A program made the translations under genes and the position numbers. Shown here piece after piece: positions 1-7,919 of a DNA stretch of 17,815 bases (positions are counted from its first letter, which is position 1; the number at the start of each line of letters is the position of its first letter). The stretch spans positions 1 through 17,815 of the forward strand of contig PSRH01000130.1 in NCBI GenBank assembly GCA_003175915.1. The letters run 5' to 3'. The DNA comes from Candidatus Melainabacteria bacterium. GTDB lineage: Bacteria; Cyanobacteriota; Vampirovibrionia; Obscuribacterales; Obscuribacteraceae. Under the pieces are notes generated by a model that was not told the DNA's origin, made no database searches, and saw only the letters and a program-made list of their open reading frames with translations.

Positions 1-46
1 TGGCGCCCCAATGACAGTATCATATCCCTTGCCGGGGATTTCCTTA

Positions 47-244
47 CTATTTGGTTTTCTTGATCCCAACAAGCGGCGCCTTGGTCTTGAGCGCTGGCTT
101 GCCAGCAACCTTCATAGACTTTGATTTGATATTGCTGGCTACCGGTACTTTCGAAGCACCAGTGGGAGCCTTGGCAGCGAAGACCGGTGCCGTTGCCATG
201 GTCAAAACACTGACAGCCACGGCGGTCATAATTAGGTTTTTCAT
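47..244 (-). CDS. small lysine-rich secreted protein, family unknown
   Basis: This 65-residue protein has a clear Sec signal peptide: MKNL, then a hydrophobic stretch, ending in PVFAA near residue 24. The mature part of about 41 residues has 11 lysines, several prolines and alanines, and no acidic residue or cysteine, so it should be strongly basic and unfolded. The start is supported by a GAGGA ribosome site about 9 bases upstream on the minus strand. It lies divergent to the two-component regulator gene across about 220 bp, so the two could share control, but nothing proves this. I do not recognise a family. A cationic peptide binding cell wall, lipopolysaccharide or nucleic acid outside the cytoplasm would fit the composition, but that is inference. 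The gene is likely real given signal peptide plus ribosome site. Confidence 0.6.
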   Translation of the reverse strand: MKNLIMTAVAVSVLTMATAPVFAAKAPTGASKVPVASNIKSKSMKVAGKPALKTKAPLVGIKKTK

Positions 245-354
245 AGTTCAGTTCCTCGTAGTGTGATAGAAGGTCTTAGTTACTTCGAGACAGCGTTTTG
301 CCTCTTTATACGCCTCATGGTATTGAGCGACTGTGTCTAATTTGTGGAGCGATT

Positions 355-383
355 GTAAGCACTGGGTAAGCTTCTCGGCTTAC
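355..383 (+). promoter_or_regulatory. 11-bp-spaced GTAAGC direct repeats plus inverted copy
   Basis: GTAAGC occurs at 355-360 and again at 366-371, exactly 11 bp apart. Its reverse complement GCTTAC follows at 378-383, so the second and third copies can form a 6-bp hairpin. OmpR/PhoB-family regulators commonly bind direct repeats with an 11-bp period, and the adjacent gene encodes such a regulator, so this is a candidate autoregulatory site. The function is inferred. Confidence 0.35.
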
Positions 384-417
384 TTCGGCGCGAGAACGAC
401 ACAAAACATCCACAATA

Positions 418-446
418 TTGATCTACGGTTGCTAAAGAAATATGAT
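418..446 (+). promoter_or_regulatory. sigma-70-like promoter of the response regulator gene
   Basis: TTGATC at 418-423 and TATGAT at 441-446 are separated by exactly 17 bp, close to the TTGACA/TATAAT consensus. Transcription would start near 452-454. That leaves only about ten bases before the first possible ATG (464) and about fifty before the second (503). A 9-bp direct repeat, TGATCTACG at 419-427 and 443-451, overlaps both hexamers. Confidence 0.45.
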
Positions 447-463
447 CTACGAAGGTAACCGCT

Positions 464-1186
464 ATGAGCTCCCCTTTTGTAAACAGCATATCAATTGATT
501 CCATGGCAAAAGTTTTAGTGGTTGAGGACGAGCATGACCTCTCAGGCCCAATCCGGGATTGGCTGACTCGCGAGCAACATCTTGTCGAGCTTGCGGACAC
601 CGGCATTGAGGCGATCGAAAAGCTGAGCGTCTACAAATTCGACGTCATTGTTCTCGATTTGATGATCCCTGGCATTACCGGTATCGAGGTTTGCAAGCGC
701 TTTCGCTCTCAGGGCGGCACCACCCCAATTCTGATGCTGACAGCCAAATCCGCAATTGAAGAGAAGGAAGCGGGGCTAGACGCCGGGGCTGATGACTATT
801 TAACCAAGCCCTTTCACTTGAAAGAGCTTTCAGCCAGAATCCGCGCTCTCTTGCGAAGACACACCCAATCCACCGGGAGCGAGCTTAAAATTGGCGCGCT
901 GCGCCTGGACGTTCTGGCTCGCAAGGTCACTATGGACGGACAGGAAATTCACCTGGTGCCTAGAGAATTCAGCCTACTTGAATTCTTCATGCGTCATCCT
1001 AATCAAGTGTTCAGCGCCGAAGCACTGCTCGATCGGGTCTGGGCTTCAGACACGCTTGCCTCGCCAGATACGATTCGTACATATATCAAAATCCTGCGCA
1101 AGAAGCTGGGAGGCGAAGGCAAAGATTCCTTGATCCGCACCGTCCATGGTGTTGGCTATAAACTGGAAGCACCCTCGCAGGGATAG
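464..1186 (+). CDS. OmpR/PhoB-family two-component response regulator
   Basis: This is a cytoplasmic transcription factor switched by phosphorylation. Counting from the ATG at 464, residues 15-130 form a receiver domain with acidic pocket E21/D22, phospho-acceptor D65 in the VLDLMIPG strand, T93 and K115. Residues about 142-236 form a winged-helix DNA-binding domain that ends with the typical RTVHGVGYKL hairpin. The start is ambiguous. The ATG at 464 has a GAAGG ribosome site 8 bases upstream, but the family normally begins at MAKVLVVEDE, which is the ATG at 503 (227 residues). The promoter-like hexamers at 418-446 would leave almost no leader for the first start. The histidine kinase gene follows 38 bp downstream, so the two form an operon and a cognate pair. 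The signal and target genes cannot be read from the sequence. Confidence 0.95.
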   Translation: MSSPFVNSISIDSMAKVLVVEDEHDLSGPIRDWLTREQHLVELADTGIEAIEKLSVYKFDVIVLDLMIPGITGIEVCKRFRSQGGTTPILMLTAKSAIEEKEAGLDAGADDYLTKPFHLKELSARIRALLRRHTQSTGSELKIGALRLDVLARKVTMDGQEIHLVPREFSLLEFFMRHPNQVFSAEALLDRVWASDTLASPDTIRTYIKILRKKLGGEGKDSLIRTVHGVGYKLEAPSQG

Positions 1187-1224
1187 TTGCGGTGCATGTG
1201 TGAGGGTGATGGAGCGCCTATAAG

Positions 1225-2454
1225 ATGTTCAAGAGCCTGCGCTGGCGCCTCACTTTCTGGTTCGTTCTACTCACCACAATTGTTTATACTCTGTCGGCTG
1301 TTTTCGCTATCTGGCTTTTCAGAGTAGAGATGACCAGGGTTATGGATGAAGAGCTGCACGCTCTTGTAGACGAACTGCGTCCGGCCATTGCCTTAAAAGA
1401 TAAGGTACCGAATTTGCAAGAATGGGCCAAAACTGCCCGGCAAGTACCGTTTAAGTTCTTACCGACGATCCAAATTTATGATTTACAGGGACGCCTGATC
1501 GAGCAACACGGGCCAAGCGGCGTGCCGATCTTGTTTTCCAGCGTCAAAGAAGTGCGGGCGGAAGACTACCACATCCGGGTCTGTTCGGCACCTTTGCTAG
1601 ACGGCAAGCAACTGGCTGGCTATTTGCAACTGCAGCTATCACTGAGAAATCGAGAAAGAGCGATCGCTCAGTTTGGCATCACAATGGGATTGATTTTTCC
1701 CTTTTTGCTCTTGGCCCTGGCCATAGCCGGATATGTCTTTGCCGGCAAGGCCGCTTCCCCTGTGGAAGAAAGTTTCGTGGTGCTCAGGCGCTTTATGACC
1801 GACGCTGGGCACGAATTGAGCACACCAATAAGCATCATTCAGGCAAACGCCGAGGCAATGGAAGTGGAAATCCCGGAGAGCGTTCGAGAAAACAATCGCC
1901 TGGCCGTGATTACGCGCTCGACGGAGCGCATGGCCAATCTTGTCAAAGATCTGATGTTGCTGTCTAAAATGGAGAGTCCCCAGATCTATTCGAACAAGAT
2001 CCCACTCGATTTTGAGAAGCTCGTGCGCGGTGTGGTTGAGGAATTCCAAGAATTGTTCAAGGCCAAATCGATCACCCTTAGCACTAAACGTGTTGGACCG
2101 GCGACGGTTGTAGGAGATGCAGAATTACTCAAGCGCCTGGTCACCAATCTTTTGCAAAACGCCTTGCGCTACACGGAAAGCTCAGGAACGGTGGAGATTG
2201 GCGTGGAAAGCCTTGGTAGAAATACCAGACTGACGGTGAGCGATACGGGTGTCGGCATACCTCCGGAGAGCTTACAATCGATCTTTGAACGCTTCTACCG
2301 CGTCGACAAATCACGCTCTCGAAACCAGGGTGGAGCTGGTTTGGGGCTGTCTATCGTGAAAGCCATCGTCGACGCTCATCGAGGCAGGATCGATGTCTAT
2401 AGTCAGGTTGGCACAGGCTCTACCTTCACCGTTACCTTACCGACCCGCATCTGA
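1225..2454 (+). CDS. membrane sensor histidine kinase, partner of the upstream regulator
   Basis: This 409-residue inner-membrane kinase has a first membrane helix at about residues 11-31, a small extracytoplasmic sensor of about 115 residues, and a second helix at about 151-173. The phospho-acceptor box follows with H196 (TDAGHELSTP). The ATP-binding domain has the N-box with N308 and N312, the G1 box DTGVGIP (D340), the F-box FERFYRVD and the G2 box GAGLGLS (370-376). All catalytic motifs are intact. Only about 22 residues separate the membrane helix from H196, so there is no full HAMP domain. The start is supported by GGAG 10 bases upstream. It forms an operon with the regulator and should phosphorylate it. 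Its 3' end overlaps the end of the convergent large gene by 18 bp. The stimulus is unknown. Confidence 0.95.
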   Translation: MFKSLRWRLTFWFVLLTTIVYTLSAVFAIWLFRVEMTRVMDEELHALVDELRPAIALKDKVPNLQEWAKTARQVPFKFLPTIQIYDLQGRLIEQHGPSGVPILFSSVKEVRAEDYHIRVCSAPLLDGKQLAGYLQLQLSLRNRERAIAQFGITMGLIFPFLLLALAIAGYVFAGKAASPVEESFVVLRRFMTDAGHELSTPISIIQANAEAMEVEIPESVRENNRLAVITRSTERMANLVKDLMLLSKMESPQIYSNKIPLDFEKLVRGVVEEFQELFKAKSITLSTKRVGPATVVGDAELLKRLVTNLLQNALRYTESSGTVEIGVESLGRNTRLTVSDTGVGIPPESLQSIFERFYRVDKSRSRNQGGAGLGLSIVKAIVDAHRGRIDVYSQVGTGSTFTVTLPTRI

Positions 2455-5400
2455 TTGGGAATGCTTCCGTTTGTGGGCCCGGGCGACAATTTCTTTGGCT
2501 TGGGTGTATAACTTTTCCGCTTCTTCCGGCCGGTTAATCTTGCGCAAGAATTTGGCGTAGTCGCGCAGGTTATCAGCTACATCTTGATGATCTTCACCCA
2601 ACAATTTCTGGCGAATGTTCAAGGCCCGGCTGAGAAGTGTCTCACACTGGTCGTATTTGTCTTGTTGATAGTAGATACCGGCAAGCGTATTGAGGCTGTC
2701 AGCCAGTTTTAGAGAATCCCCTGGCTCCAGCTTTTCGATCATCTCCACCGCCCGTTCTACCAATGGTTCGGCCGTTTGGAACTTACCTTGCACGCAAAGC
2801 ACACCGGCAAGATTATTTAGGTCGCCGACAAGGTTCGGATCAAGAGGTCCTGCTTCCGCTTCGCGCAGGTTAAGAATGCGATTGTAGAGATTTTCCGCAT
2901 CAGTATATTTTCCCTGCTCGTAATAGCTCTCCGCCAATCGAATCAGTGAGTCATTAAGAACAAAAGGCTTTTCTTCTGTCAGCCCTGGTGCAATGGCGTT
3001 TGTGATTTCTTCTAGGGCGGCTGGCGCTGTCGCTTCAGGAGTTTCGACCGTTATCGCTTGACTTTGAGCGGCCAGCGCGGCCCTATCGCCTTCGCTCTGG
3101 GAGGTAACCAGTGCTGGAACGGAATCACCGGACTGGCTATGTTTGTCGTTACCGTTCTTTTCCCCCTTCGGTTTTCCTAAAAGCGTTCCTAGACCAGCAT
3201 TCCTGGATTTAGGTTTGTTCAGGTGGGCACTCAGTCCGCTATCTTCAAACTTGGCTTTGGAGAGCGCTTCGCCAATCACGCCGCCTCGCTGCTTTGCCCC
3301 ACCTAAATGAGCACCCAGTCCGCTGGCTGGCGCCTTAGCCTTACCAGATTTGCTGGCATCCCCTTTCGCTCTGGCAAGAAACGAGCCCAGGCCGCCATTC
3401 TGCGATTTGTCTAAAACCGGCTCACCGGGTGGCTCTATTTCTGGCGCTTCCGGTTCGCTTTGCTGTTCTTCTACTTCTGGTGACCAGCTAAATTCGGATT
3501 CAGGAATTTTTTTTTTCATTTCGGCGATCTCGGCATCATGCTTGTGATCGGAAACTACTCCCGAACCGGTTCGCAAAACTTCCTGCTTTTTGCCGACAAT
3601 GCGCGCTGCTGCTTCCATGTCTTCAATGGTGGCACTTAAGGAAGAAGCGCGAGCGATAATTGCTTGTTCTTCTTCGCTCAGCTCCAGCTCAGGCGCCTTA
3701 GCGCTTTTGAGGCTACCTACGGGGAGGGCAGCAATAGCAGAATCAGGGTCAATCGTCGCCTCCGCAAAGTCTCTAACATGTGGCTTGGGCGGCGCCGGCG
3801 ATTGCTCGGGGTTGCCTCCCGGGGCTAACAGGGATTTGAGACTCGACTTCCGCTTAAATGAGCCTGATGAAGTGACGGCCGCTGTGGACTGCGGCTCTTC
3901 CGCCGGCGCCGTAACAGGCTCGGCGCCAATGCCTTGTCCAGATTCCTGGGCGACAGCCTGATTGGCATCCTGACTCCCGGGTCGAGCTGGGCTATCAAGT
4001 ACATTGCTTTGACTGACACGGTTCTGTGATAACTGGCGAGCGCTCTCTTTCATGTGGTTCAATGAAACGCCGCGTTTAGCCTGGTCGGCAGCCGGAGCAA
4101 CTGCCTGCAAATCCAGTGCCGGCGAGTCAGCTTGGACATCGCCAGCTGCCTCCATAATCGTCACTTCTTCCGAGACCAAACTTACTGAAAAATCTGAACG
4201 GCTTTGATTAGGGGCCGGCACCGATTCAGGCAGAGACCAGTCGCTACCAGCTTCGACCATCGGCTCAGGCTCCTGGAAGTGTTCTTCCTGCGGAGACTGG
4301 GCAGTTCCTTCAGCCTCCGATATCGCACCATTTGCGGTATCATAGCCACCGATGTGATCGTCAACGGCGGCAACTTCGTCCCCGTTACGATTGTCATAGA
4401 GGCTTTCCACCGGCGGCGCTTCGGGCGCGGCTCCTTCAATCGTTGCTTGAGAATCGATTGCCGAAGCTTCTGCTTGCTCCACAGCAAAGTTCATGATCGG
4501 TTCCGCTTGTGGCCTCAGCGAGGCTAAGCCAATATTCGTCAACAACTCAGGAGGCAGGCTCCAACCGAGTTCCTGCAAGGCTTCTTCGTAGCTTATCGGA
4601 CGCTCAGACATCTTTTGCAAGCAGTAGTCGAGGGCGACAAGGGCATCTTCCTGACTCAAGTAACCATCTAAGATCATGCTGTGGCACTTGAGCGTCGCAT
4701 CGGTTGTCGGTTCGTCCATGTAGCCGCTCATCAAGAGAACCGTGGCGACAATCTGAGGGCTGGTTAGTGCCAGATCGAAAGCTGCCTGGAAGTCATCTTC
4801 ACTGATCACCCGCCCTAAAGTAAGCATTGTCTGGAAATTGACTACCGGTCTTGGTTCTTCTACAAGCTCGATATCGCCAACCACTTCCGTAAAGGTGACG
4901 CCTTCTTCGTGGATTTTGCTGAGACGTTCTGCCGCTTCCGTGCCGTCCAGGTGACCGCTGTCAACCAGTTCCTGCAGGCGCAATGCTGAGTCCAACAAAT
5001 CTGGCGAGACAAACCCCTGTGCCACCAGAATCTGCCCGATTGGTTGGTCGTTAACCAGACCAAGCTCAAGGGCATTCATTACATCAGTTTCGCCAAGCAC
5101 CCGGGCCAGAACCAACAGTTCTCCAAGCCTGATCCCGGTTTTGCGGGGGGCCTTCAAGAGAGCCTGAATCTTCAGCGTTCTTTCCGGGGAAATTCCTTCT
5201 TCTAAACTCTGATTGGCTGTCACCTTCAAGTAGTCGATCGCTTCCTGGCGCGTCAACATGTCGTCTCGAACTCGCACTTGAATCTCCAGAGCCGTGGTCA
5301 AAAGCGTTTCGCTAATGGCGCCGTTGAGCACAAGAATGCGACCAAGAGGAAGTCCGGTCGCTAAGCTGCGCTGGAGCGCTTTGCCAAACTGATCGCCGTC

Positions 5401-5844
5401 GATAATATTGGCTTCGAGCAAAAGCTCACCCAACTTATTAGTAGGAATTGATTTCGTCGCACCTGGATCTTGTGTTCTGACTGCTTCCGAAAAGGGGATG
5501 CCAGCCCGGCAAGCAGCCTTGAGCCCCTTGATGGCAGTATTCATATCTACTACCCGATCGCGAAGAGCCGATTGAGCATCAACCGCCGCCTGCAAATCGC
5601 GCGCCGTTATATAACGGGCGACAATCAGCGTCTGGCCCACGTTTAGATGCTTTCCGCCTGCGTGATTTACGGCATCGTCCAATTGCTTTTGCGAGACGAT
5701 ACCTGCTTTTACCAACAGGTCACCCAACAAGAAATCGGTTGGATATCTATGCGTAGACTGGCGGGGTTTCAGGAAATCGGGTGACACGATTTCGACATTG
5801 CCTCGGAAATAATTACTAACTACCTGCCCCGAGCAAGTGCGCAA
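2437..5844 (-). CDS. large MshEN-repeat / TPR protein
   Basis: This predicted 1135-residue protein has no signal peptide or membrane helix, so it is probably cytoplasmic. Residues about 37-410 hold four composite repeats of about 100 residues. Each begins with a GspE/MshE N-terminal-like double motif (LGDLLVKAGIV, LGELLLEANII and LGELLVLARVL at 40, 138 and 240; the fourth at about 338 is degenerate), followed by a helical pair. Residues about 440-800 are proline-, glutamate- and alanine-rich and probably disordered. Residues 818-894 hold five short GLGxxLxxxK motifs. Residues 964-1120 form about four 42-residue TPRs of the kinesin-light-chain type. No ATPase domain is present, unlike true GspE/PilB. 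MshEN domains bind c-di-GMP in MshE and TPRs bind proteins, so a scaffold or adaptor role is plausible but inferred. The longest start is a TTG with no good ribosome site; a GTG at 5787 is an alternative and would also keep all repeats. It lies 135 bp downstream of mnmG. Confidence 0.85.
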   Translation of the reverse strand: MRTCSGQVVSNYFRGNVEIVSPDFLKPRQSTHRYPTDFLLGDLLVKAGIVSQKQLDDAVNHAGGKHLNVGQTLIVARYITARDLQAAVDAQSALRDRVVDMNTAIKGLKAACRAGIPFSEAVRTQDPGATKSIPTNKLGELLLEANIIDGDQFGKALQRSLATGLPLGRILVLNGAISETLLTTALEIQVRVRDDMLTRQEAIDYLKVTANQSLEEGISPERTLKIQALLKAPRKTGIRLGELLVLARVLGETDVMNALELGLVNDQPIGQILVAQGFVSPDLLDSALRLQELVDSGHLDGTEAAERLSKIHEEGVTFTEVVGDIELVEEPRPVVNFQTMLTLGRVISEDDFQAAFDLALTSPQIVATVLLMSGYMDEPTTDATLKCHSMILDGYLSQEDALVALDYCLQKMSERPISYEEALQELGWSLPPELLTNIGLASLRPQAEPIMNFAVEQAEASAIDSQATIEGAAPEAPPVESLYDNRNGDEVAAVDDHIGGYDTANGAISEAEGTAQSPQEEHFQEPEPMVEAGSDWSLPESVPAPNQSRSDFSVSLVSEEVTIMEAAGDVQADSPALDLQAVAPAADQAKRGVSLNHMKESARQLSQNRVSQSNVLDSPARPGSQDANQAVAQESGQGIGAEPVTAPAEEPQSTAAVTSSGSFKRKSSLKSLLAPGGNPEQSPAPPKPHVRDFAEATIDPDSAIAALPVGSLKSAKAPELELSEEEQAIIARASSLSATIEDMEAAARIVGKKQEVLRTGSGVVSDHKHDAEIAEMKKKIPESEFSWSPEVEEQQSEPEAPEIEPPGEPVLDKSQNGGLGSFLARAKGDASKSGKAKAPASGLGAHLGGAKQRGGVIGEALSKAKFEDSGLSAHLNKPKSRNAGLGTLLGKPKGEKNGNDKHSQSGDSVPALVTSQSEGDRAALAAQSQAITVETPEATAPAALEEITNAIAPGLTEEKPFVLNDSLIRLAESYYEQGKYTDAENLYNRILNLREAEAGPLDPNLVGDLNNLAGVLCVQGKFQTAEPLVERAVEMIEKLEPGDSLKLADSLNTLAGIYYQQDKYDQCETLLSRALNIRQKLLGEDHQDVADNLRDYAKFLRKINRPEEAEKLYTQAKEIVARAHKRKHSQSDAGR

Positions 5845-5891
5845 TAACCATAATTTTTTGAGGAGATGAAGGAAATGTTAAGTGTTGTAAA

Positions 5892-5910
5892 GGGCGCTTG
5901 GCCGGCGCCC
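5892..5910 (-). terminator. possible weak terminator or attenuator hairpin between mnmG and the MshEN/TPR gene
   Basis: GGGCGC at 5892-5897 pairs with GCGCCC at 5905-5910 around a 7-base loop. On the minus strand it is followed only by TTTA, so it is a poor intrinsic terminator. It lies between the mnmG stop and the next gene and might reduce read-through. Confidence 0.3.
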
Positions 5911-5979
5911 CGGACAGTGCGCATCCATCTTGCCAAGAAGCAATTTTGTCGTTTTTATCGGACCAATAATTTTAAACGA

Positions 5980-7896
5980 TTAGCAAAGCGCTTTTTCGGG
6001 TTCGGCGATTTGAGCGCCTGGACGTTGGGCACTTTGTTGGCGTCGCCTGATTTCTAGATTGACCAGCAAAACAGAAACATCGGCCGGACTGACGCCGGCT
6101 ATTCTGGCTGCTTGCCCGAGGGTCTCTGGTCTTATCCGGTTGAGCTTTTCCCGGGCTTCCTTTGATAAATTCTCTAATAGCGCGTAGTCCGTGTCTGCCG
6201 GAAGTCGCACGCCATCAAGCTTTTCCGTTTGAGCCACCTGGTTCTTCTGGCGTTCAATATAGCCGGCATATTTGATTTCCGTCTCTACTTCCAACGCCCA
6301 AGCAAATTCAACCCCTTCGTTGGCCGGGGCGATTTTCTCGATGACGCTATAAGGTATGCGCGGTCGGCGCAGGAGCTCCTCTAGAGTCACTGCCTGTTTG
6401 ATTTTTTCTTCATAAGGCGCCAGTGCCTCATCCCAGGTTGAGCAAGGATGTATCCGGGTTTCAGCCAGGCGCTTGCGTTCTCTTTCGATGGCATCGTACT
6501 TGGCTTGAAAGATCGCCCAGCGACGATCGTCCACCAGGCCAATCGATCGTCCTAAGGAAGTCAGCCTGGCGTCAGCGTTATCTTGACGGAGCAAAAGCCG
6601 GTATTCGGAGCGCGACGTCATCATCCGGTAAGGTTCGGCAATTTCTTTGGTGACCAGATCATCAATAAGAGTGCCGATATAACTTGATGACCGGCTAAGC
6701 GTAAACGGCTCCTCACCCCTGATGTAGCGAGCGGCATTTATCCCGGCAATGATTCCCTGAGCGGCTGCTTCTTCATAGCCGCTCGTGCCAAGCATCTGGC
6801 CGGCGGCAAAGAATCCTTTTAGTTCTTTTGCCATTAGACAATGATCGAATTGAACGGCCGGCAGATAATCATATTCGACCGCGTAAGCGCTTCTGATTAT
6901 TACTGCTTCTTCCAGCCCCGGCAGCGACTTGACGATCTGGTGTTGCACGGCCGCCGGCAAACTGGTGGAACAGCCCTGCAGATAGACTTCATAGGTCGAT
7001 CGTCCTTCCGGCTCCAAAAACAGGGCGTGACTTTCCTTGTCGGCAAAGCGTACGACTTTATCCTCAATCGAAGGACAGTACCGCGGTCCGACGCCGTGAA
7101 TCATGCCTGAGTACATGGGCGATTCGTGCAGGTTATTGCGGATTACTTCATGGGTGCGTGCGGTGGTGCGCGTCTGATGGCAAGGCAATTGCTCGCGCCT
7201 GGGCCGGTCATCCAGAAACGAGAAGTACTGCGGATTTTCATCGCCTGGTACGATGAGCAGATCGGCATAATTGATCGTTCTACCATCAATTCGCGGCGGC
7301 GTGCCCGTCTTCAGCCTGCCCATCTGGAAACCCAGTGCCTTGAGGAAAGCGGAAAGACCGAGCGCTGGAAACTCCCCGGCCCGTCCCGCCGGCATGGTTT
7401 CCCGTCCAATCCAGATCGTCCCTTCCAAGAAAGTGCCGGCGCTCAAAACCACCGCTTTCGCTTTAATTTCATCACCGAAAGCAAGTTTAACTCCAGCTAC
7501 AGAACCATTTTCGATGAGCAGTTCTTTGACCATGCCCTGTCTTAAAGTGAGATTGGGCAGCGATTCCATGAAGCGCTTCATCCAGCCGCTATATTCGCGC
7601 TTATCAGATTGAGCGCGCAACGATTGTACTGCCGGCCCCCGGCTCATATTAAGCATGCGCATTTGCAGATAAGTAGCATCGGCGGCCAATCCCATGACGC
7701 CGCCCAGACTATCGAGCTCTTTCACGAGATGCGACTTGCCCGGCCCGCCCACGGCAGGGTTGCAGGGCATCGCCCCGATCGTGTCCAAATTCACCGCCAG
7801 GAGTAAAGTGTTCAGGCCAAGCTTCGCCCCAGCATGGGCCGCTTCGCAGCCAGCATGCCCTCCGCCAATCACAACCAGATCAAAATTCAATGCCAT
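5980..7896 (-). CDS. mnmG: MnmG (GidA), tRNA uridine-34 carboxymethylaminomethyl modification FAD enzyme
   Basis: With MnmE, this enzyme adds the 5-carboxymethylaminomethyl group to U34 of certain tRNAs, using FAD, NADH and methylene-tetrahydrofolate. The 638-residue length is normal for the family. The Rossmann FAD motif GGGHAG is at residues 11-16, and the conserved cysteines lie in PCNPA (C45) and YCPSIEDK (C274). The GidA signature around AAGQMLGTSGYEEAAAQG (364-381) is present, with leucine at a position usually Asn or Thr. The C-terminal MnmE/tRNA-binding helical region is complete. The ATG start has GGGAG about 10 bases upstream. A DUF427 gene ends 23 bp upstream on the same strand, suggesting co-transcription. 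mnmE is not in the window. Confidence 0.97.
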   Translation of the reverse strand: MALNFDLVVIGGGHAGCEAAHAGAKLGLNTLLLAVNLDTIGAMPCNPAVGGPGKSHLVKELDSLGGVMGLAADATYLQMRMLNMSRGPAVQSLRAQSDKREYSGWMKRFMESLPNLTLRQGMVKELLIENGSVAGVKLAFGDEIKAKAVVLSAGTFLEGTIWIGRETMPAGRAGEFPALGLSAFLKALGFQMGRLKTGTPPRIDGRTINYADLLIVPGDENPQYFSFLDDRPRREQLPCHQTRTTARTHEVIRNNLHESPMYSGMIHGVGPRYCPSIEDKVVRFADKESHALFLEPEGRSTYEVYLQGCSTSLPAAVQHQIVKSLPGLEEAVIIRSAYAVEYDYLPAVQFDHCLMAKELKGFFAAGQMLGTSGYEEAAAQGIIAGINAARYIRGEEPFTLSRSSSYIGTLIDDLVTKEIAEPYRMMTSRSEYRLLLRQDNADARLTSLGRSIGLVDDRRWAIFQAKYDAIERERKRLAETRIHPCSTWDEALAPYEEKIKQAVTLEELLRRPRIPYSVIEKIAPANEGVEFAWALEVETEIKYAGYIERQKNQVAQTEKLDGVRLPADTDYALLENLSKEAREKLNRIRPETLGQAARIAGVSPADVSVLLVNLEIRRRQQSAQRPGAQIAEPEKALC

Positions 7897-7919
7897 TGCT
7901 ATGCAGCTCCCGGCCGCGA

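Noticed and set aside
23..40. ATCCC/GGGAT hairpin after the small secreted protein gene
   Set aside because: Five base pairs without a T-tract in the gene's direction; not convincing as a terminator.
1660..1667. GCGATCGC, the cyanobacterial HIP1 octamer
   Set aside because: I noticed only one copy in almost 18 kb; real HIP1-rich genomes have many, so it carries no taxonomic weight.
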